Shown: positions 23,894-28,124 of the stretch, piece after piece | How positions within the stretch are numbered: the first letter of the stretch is position 1 | Layout: each line of letters starts with the position of its first letter | The notes under the pieces: generated by a model | Told to the model about the DNA's origin: nothing | The model's input: the letters and a program-made list of their open reading frames with translations, nothing else | The model's database searches: none | Assembly (NCBI GenBank): GCA_005800965.1 | Contig: SYEA01000030.1 | Location: forward strand, 1-28,124 | DNA length: 28,124 nt | Direction: 5' to 3' | Origin: Actinomycetota bacterium | GTDB taxonomy: Bacteria > Actinomycetota > Acidimicrobiia > Acidimicrobiales > Ilumatobacteraceae | Position numbers and translations under genes: made by a program

Positions 23894-25062
23894 CGACTGC
23901 CCAGACCGCCAGCCCGTTCCGTAACGAGCTCAGTGGTCCACGGCAGGGCTTCGAGACGTTCCCGCGGAATCGGCAGACCCGAATACAACGAGTATCCATA
24001 TTCACCAATTTTCATTCGCTCCAAAGCCGTATCAATGGCGTCAACTTCGGCCAACGCTTGGTCAGAAAGAATCAGGTCGCGCTCGCGTTCGACCACCATG
24101 GTGTCGCCTTCTCCGCCCTCTTCGCCGAAATCCACGTCGCCCATCTCTTGGTTGGCCACGATCTCTGCCGCTTCTTGCACGAGCCGCTTGGCCTGACCCA
24201 CCAACTCGATTCGCTTGGACAACAGCAGCGCTTTTTGCGCGCGCAAAAACGCAAGGTCAAATTCAGCTGTGGCCGTGATTCCGTCAACTGGCTCGCTTTT
24301 GATGATTGGCGGCTTGACCGGTTTGGCCATTGCTTTTTCTTGCTGGGCGCGGATGCGAGCCTCTTCTTCATCGCGCAGGGTGCGGATGCGAGCCCGCTCG
24401 GCTTCGCGCACTTGTCGCTCGGCATCTTTGGCCTTGGTGATTTTGTCGCGTTCACGCTGCTTTTCGCGCCGCTCGTTGTCAATGGCTGCTCGTTTGCGGG
24501 CCTGCTCGCGCTTGCGCTCCTCGGCTGCGACTTGTCGTTCGAGGTCGCGGCGACGTTTCTCGGCGAGTTTCAATTTGAGGATGCGTTTGCGCTCACGCTC
24601 GGCGGCGATACGTGCCTGCTTGCGGTCGCGTTCTGCTGCGAGGCGCGCTTGCTTGCGCTTGCGATCGTCAGCCTTGCGCTGCTGTGCTTGTTTGCGGCGC
24701 AGAGCTTCAGCCTTGCGTTGTGCTGCGCGACGACCGGCCTCTGCTTTTTTCTTCGCCGCTTTACGGCGCTGCTCGTCCTTGGCTTTTTTCGCCTTACGAC
24801 GCTTTTCGTCCTGAATTTTCTTCATCTTGCGACGTTTGTCCTCTGCTGCCCGCTTGGCCTTACGGCGACGGACTTCTTCGATCTTGCGACGTTTGGCAGC
24901 AGCTTGCTTTTGCAGGGCTACTTTCTTGGCCAAGGCTTGCTTCTTTAATGCAGCCTTTTTGGCTAACGCTTGCTTTTTGGCAGCAGCCCGCTTGGCTGCG
25001 GCTTTCTTCTGCGCAATGGCCTTTTTCTTCTGGGCTGCCTTGCGCCTGGCGGCTGCATTCAT
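23890..25062 (-). CDS. Histone H1-like / DksA-like fusion protein (DdbA-like)
   Basis: 390 residues in two parts. Residues 1 to about 250 are extremely rich in Lys, Arg and Ala, first as K-A blocks (AKKQALAKKAALKKQALAKK) and then as charged helical heptad-like runs, similar to histone H1 tails and predicted to bind DNA or RNA. Residues about 265-385 form a TraR/DksA module: FDLAFLRAQKALLLSKRIEL, a coiled helix, ALAEVDAIDTALERMKIGEYGY, then SGLPIPRERLEALPW. The zinc-ribbon Cys positions are Ser358, Ser361, Leu379 and Glu382, and the whole protein has no Cys, so it should not bind zinc. The position between ileS and lspA matches Streptomyces SCO2075, which I recall as DdbA. The ATG at 25062 is 7 nt after ileS. 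RNA polymerase binding is inferred from the family. Confidence 0.88.
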   Translation of the reverse strand: MNAAARRKAAQKKKAIAQKKAAAKRAAAKKQALAKKAALKKQALAKKVALQKQAAAKRRKIEEVRRRKAKRAAEDKRRKMKKIQDEKRRKAKKAKDEQRRKAAKKKAEAGRRAAQRKAEALRRKQAQQRKADDRKRKQARLAAERDRKQARIAAERERKRILKLKLAEKRRRDLERQVAAEERKREQARKRAAIDNERREKQRERDKITKAKDAERQVREAERARIRTLRDEEEARIRAQQEKAMAKPVKPPIIKSEPVDGITATAEFDLAFLRAQKALLLSKRIELVGQAKRLVQEAAEIVANQEMGDVDFGEEGGEGDTMVVERERDLILSDQALAEVDAIDTALERMKIGEYGYSLYSGLPIPRERLEALPWTTELVTERAGGLGSR

Positions 25063-25069
25063 GACCCCG

Positions 25070-28000
25070 TCAGAGTAGCCGCTCTACTCCCACAAAAAGC
25101 GGCATGTCATCCAATGTCGTATTTGCCGAATTGCCGTTGTCGCCCACTGTCGTAACGATCAACTCACGCGCCAGGGTCTCGCTTTGCACCATCGCTGCAT
25201 GGGCCTGCACCGCTGCGGCCACATCATCGGGTGCGCCGAGCGTCAACCGAATGCGATCCGACACGTGCAGGTCTGCATCGCGGCGCGCTTGTTGCACCAG
25301 ACGGATCACATCACGGGCGACTCCTTCGCGTTTCAAGTCGTCGTCAACCGCCAGATCCAACACCACGATGCCCGAGCCGTCGCCCAGCGCCGTGCTACCC
25401 CGTTCGCCGGCACCAATGGCCACCAAGGTGAGCGAATATTCGCCTTCGCGCAACTCCACGCCGCCAGCCACCACGTGGTCTGTTGCGATCGACCAGTCAC
25501 CCTGCTTCACTGCGCGAATCACCTTTTGTGTTTCGGCTCCGAGCCGCGGCCCGAGAGCGGCAGGTGTGACCACGAGTTCGCGCCGAGCGTGTTCATCCAC
25601 GTTGGCGCTCAGCACCACTTGCCGCACGTTGACTTCGTCTTTGATCACGTCGACAAATTCGCCGAGTTTGGCAGCCCGCGAGCTAGCGACAATCAACGAC
25701 GCCAGCGGCTGGCGCACCCGCAATTGGTGCACCTTGCGCAAGGACAACGTAGAAGAGCACACGTCGCGGGCCAAGTCCATCGATTCCACGAGTTCGTCGG
25801 CTGCCGCCAAACCCGCGGTGGTTGGCCAACTCGTCAGGTGCACGCTGCGCTCACCAGTGAGGCCGCGGTAGATCTCTTCGGTGATCAGTGGCATCAGTGG
25901 TGCCGCCACCCGACACACGATGGTGAGCACGCTGTGCAGCGTGTTGATGGCAGCTTGTTCGGCTTCCCAAAAACGATCGCGACTACGGCGGATGTACCAG
26001 TTGGTGAGCACGTCCAAGAACTCACGCACCTGGGTGCAGGCATCAAACAAGTCGTTGCGTTCGAAGGCCGCCGTCGAAGCGTCGACCATCGAGCGCGCCT
26101 TGGCCACGATGTAGCGGTCAAGCACGTTGGTGCTTGAGGTGTCGAAGGTGCCGCGCACACCGCCAGCGTTCGCATACAGCGACAAGAAATACCACGAGTT
26201 CCACAACGGCAGGATGGTCTGGCGTACGGTGTCGCGAATGCCGGCTTCGGTAACCGAGAAGTCGGCCCCCCGCAATATCGACGACGACAGCAAATACCAG
26301 CGCATCGCGTCTGCACCGAATGTGTCGAACACCTGCATCGGGTCGGGATAATTGCGCAGGCTCTTCGACATTTTTTGTCCGTCATCGCCAAGCACGATTC
26401 CGTGGCTGACACAGCTCTTGAATGCAGGGCGGTCGAACAAGGCAGTTGCCAACACATGCAGGGTGTAAAACCAGCCCCGCGTTTGCCCGATGTATTCCAC
26501 GATGAAATCGCCTGGATAGTGGCTTTCGAACCACTCGCGATTCTCGAACGGGTAATGCACTTGGGCGAACGGCATCGAGCCACTCTCGAACCAGCAGTCC
26601 AGAACCTCCGGCACGCGGCGCATCATCGACTTACCGGTGGGGTCATCCGGGTTTGCCCTCACCAAATCGTCGACGGCCGGGCGATGCAACTCGGTGACAC
26701 CCACGCCGAAGTCGCGCTCTAGATCGGCGATGCTGCCATACACATCGATGCGCGGGTAGTCAGGGTTGTCGCTACGCCATACGGGAATGGGTGAACCCCA
26801 AAAGCGATTGCGGCTGATTGTCCAGTCACGGGCATTTTCCAGCCATTTGCCAAAACTGCCGTCTTTAACGTGTTCTGGCACCCAGGTGATCTGCTGATTC
26901 AATTCCACCATGCGTTCTTTGATTGCAGTGACATTGACAAACCACGAACTCACCGCGCGATAAATGAGCGGTGTTCCCGTGCGCCAGCAATGCGGATACG
27001 AGTGGTCGTAAGTTTCGTGACGCAGCACAACGCCTGTGTCTTTCAACTTTTTGATGATGAGCGGATTGGCCTCAAAGACCTGCGTTCCGACAAAGTCGGT
27101 GATTTCGCTGGTGAACCTGCCACGCGAATCCACCGGCACCACGAGTTCGATGCCTGCATCAGTACAGATTCGTTGGTCGTCTTCGCCGAAGCCCGGCGCG
27201 ATGTGCACTACGCCCGTGCCGTCCTGCGTGGTGACGAAATCACCAGCCAACACACGAAACGCCCCCAGACTCGCGCGTTCGGAGAAATACGGCAGCAACG
27301 GCTCGTAGGTTCGCCCCACCAGGTCGCTGCCACGCATGGTGTGGACATGTTCGGCTCCGGCCAACTCACGCTCATACGACTCACGTCGCTCGATGGCCAT
27401 GATGTAGCGCACGCCACTTAACTCATAAACGCCGTAGTCCACGTCGGGGGCCACCGCTAGCGCCAAGTTGGATGGCAACGTCCATGGCGTGGTGGTCCAA
27501 GCCAACAGTCGCTCCCCTGTTTGCAAACGAAAACCCACCGTGAGCGCTGGATCTTGCACCATTTTGTAGGTGTCGTCCATGCGAGTTTCAGAATTAGACA
27601 ACGGTGTTTCGAGCACCCACGAATACGGCAAGACGCGAAAACCTTCGTAGATGAGTCCTTTGTCCCACAATGTTTTGAACGCCCACATGACGCTTTCCAT
27701 GTAGGGCAAATCGAGCGTCTTGTAGTCATTGTCGAAGTCCACCCAACGCGCCTGGCGAGTTACGTACCGCCGCCAGTCACTCGTGTATTGCAACACCGAG
27801 GTGTGGCAGTGATCGTTGAATTTGGCGATGCCAAAATCGGTTATGGCCTGTCGACCCGAGATGCCGAGTTGCCGTTCGGCCTCGGCTTCAGCCGGCAAAC
27901 CGTGGCAGTCCCACCCGAATCGACGCTCGACGCGTTTGCCGCTCATCGTGCGATACCGCGGGATGGCGTCCTTGACGAAGCCAGTCAACAAGTGGCCGTA

Positions 28001-28124
28001 GTGCGGCAAGCCATTGGCAAACGGTGGCCCGTCATAAAACACGAACTCTGAGTCATCGTCGCTCGCTGATGTGCCGCTCGTGCGCGGATGCTGCTCGACG
28101 GATGCTTCAAAAGTGCGATCGGCC
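25070..28124 (-). CDS. ileS: Isoleucyl-tRNA synthetase, eukaryote-like type (5' end beyond window)
   Basis: At least 1017 residues are visible; the start lies right of the window (a typical actinobacterial IleRS is about 1040). It charges tRNA-Ile and edits valine. The class I HIGH motif is HYGH in PPFANGLPHYGHLLTG and the KMSKS motif is QKMSKSLRNYPDP. LRNYPDP instead of LGNVIDP is the mark of the eukaryote-like (type 2) IleRS described in mycobacteria. The editing domain holds LLAWTTTPWTLPSNLALAV and GTGVVHIAPGFGEDD. The C-terminal part has the anticodon domain and no Cys-rich zinc finger. A GTG at 28042 is internal, since frame and homology (SEFVFYDGPPF) continue to the edge. Confidence 0.95.
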   Translation of the reverse strand, partial: ADRTFEASVEQHPRTSGTSASDDDSEFVFYDGPPFANGLPHYGHLLTGFVKDAIPRYRTMSGKRVERRFGWDCHGLPAEAEAERQLGISGRQAITDFGIAKFNDHCHTSVLQYTSDWRRYVTRQARWVDFDNDYKTLDLPYMESVMWAFKTLWDKGLIYEGFRVLPYSWVLETPLSNSETRMDDTYKMVQDPALTVGFRLQTGERLLAWTTTPWTLPSNLALAVAPDVDYGVYELSGVRYIMAIERRESYERELAGAEHVHTMRGSDLVGRTYEPLLPYFSERASLGAFRVLAGDFVTTQDGTGVVHIAPGFGEDDQRICTDAGIELVVPVDSRGRFTSEITDFVGTQVFEANPLIIKKLKDTGVVLRHETYDHSYPHCWRTGTPLIYRAVSSWFVNVTAIKERMVELNQQITWVPEHVKDGSFGKWLENARDWTISRNRFWGSPIPVWRSDNPDYPRIDVYGSIADLERDFGVGVTELHRPAVDDLVRANPDDPTGKSMMRRVPEVLDCWFESGSMPFAQVHYPFENREWFESHYPGDFIVEYIGQTRGWFYTLHVLATALFDRPAFKSCVSHGIVLGDDGQKMSKSLRNYPDPMQVFDTFGADAMRWYLLSSSILRGADFSVTEAGIRDTVRQTILPLWNSWYFLSLYANAGGVRGTFDTSSTNVLDRYIVAKARSMVDASTAAFERNDLFDACTQVREFLDVLTNWYIRRSRDRFWEAEQAAINTLHSVLTIVCRVAAPLMPLITEEIYRGLTGERSVHLTSWPTTAGLAAADELVESMDLARDVCSSTLSLRKVHQLRVRQPLASLIVASSRAAKLGEFVDVIKDEVNVRQVVLSANVDEHARRELVVTPAALGPRLGAETQKVIRAVKQGDWSIATDHVVAGGVELREGEYSLTLVAIGAGERGSTALGDGSGIVVLDLAVDDDLKREGVARDVIRLVQQARRDADLHVSDRIRLTLGAPDDVAAAVQAHAAMVQSETLARELIVTTVGDNGNSANTTLDDMPLFVGVERLL

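Noticed and set aside
24058..24948. Long plus-strand open frame (296 codons) opposite the DdbA-like gene
   Set aside because: It is the antisense of Lys/Arg/Ala codons, giving an artificial Leu/Phe/Cys-rich product. The minus-strand gene has family matches and an ATG coupled to its neighbours.
25184..26137. 317-codon plus-strand open frame opposite ileS
   Set aside because: It has His/Arg-rich shadow composition and is fully covered by the conserved ileS coding sequence.
1..28124. CRISPR arrays, insertion sequences, prophage, tRNA or rRNA genes
   Set aside because: No regularly spaced repeats, transposase or integrase genes, or RNA-gene sequence were seen; all gaps between genes are under 100 bp.

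Overview
This window looks like a chromosomal housekeeping segment of a high-GC actinobacterium. It has no phage, transposon, CRISPR or RNA-gene signal. The lineage call rests on the gene set: mycothiol ligase (mshC), an NADPH:F420 reductase (npdG), an InhA-type enoyl reductase, phosphatidylinositol-phosphate synthase, PatA-like and PimA-like PIM enzymes, the proteasome activator Bpa, and a eukaryote-like IleRS. Class Acidimicrobiia (Ilumatobacter-like) is my best guess, but it is an inference from gene content only.

Layout, left to right. (1) 1-4303, minus strand: pimA, lemA, htpX, a DUF3048 lipoprotein and pdxS (cut by the left edge), a tightly packed run read right to left. (2) 4369-5301, plus strand: one luciferase-like monooxygenase gene. 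(3) 5308-12505, minus strand: an eight-gene run npdG-mshC-plsC-thrS-HIT-(2-TM unknown)-pgsA-patA with overlaps or gaps of 0-10 nt. (4) 12524-15290, plus strand: fabI/inhA and a DUF255 thioredoxin-like protein, divergent from npdG across only 18 bp. (5) 15326-20765, minus strand: a nitroreductase, a GNAT-like unknown, dnaE and bpa. (6) 20781-21932, minus strand: an alkaline-phosphatase-superfamily hydrolase, divergent from an Rrf2 regulator (21964-22413, plus). (7) 22440-28124, minus strand: ileS (cut by the right edge), a histone-H1-like/DksA fusion, lspA and rluD-like, coupled by ATGA overlaps.

How the genes work together. thrS-HIT-pgsA-patA-pimA...pdxS follows the gene order I recall for Mycobacterium tuberculosis (Rv2614c to Rv2606c), the core PI and phosphatidylinositol mannoside (PIM) pathway. 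Here that block is split by a plus-strand LLM oxidoreductase and carries extra lemA-htpX-DUF3048 genes. The ileS-dksA-like-lspA-rluD order matches what I recall for Streptomyces (SCO2076 to SCO2073). Redox cofactors are a second theme: mycothiol (mshC), F420 (npdG and possibly the LLM enzyme) and FMN (nitroreductase).

Most striking points: the Cys-free DksA domain fused to a roughly 250-residue Lys/Arg/Ala tail (23890-25062); the npdG/fabI divergent start region, where two TACnnT -10-like boxes overlap on opposite strands; a recurring TACnnT box just upstream of genes without a Shine-Dalgarno sequence; a likely CTG start for htpX; and an uncharacterised membrane protein inside the PI/PIM operon. 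No intergenic stretch exceeds 100 bp, so nothing larger than a promoter or short repeat lies outside genes.
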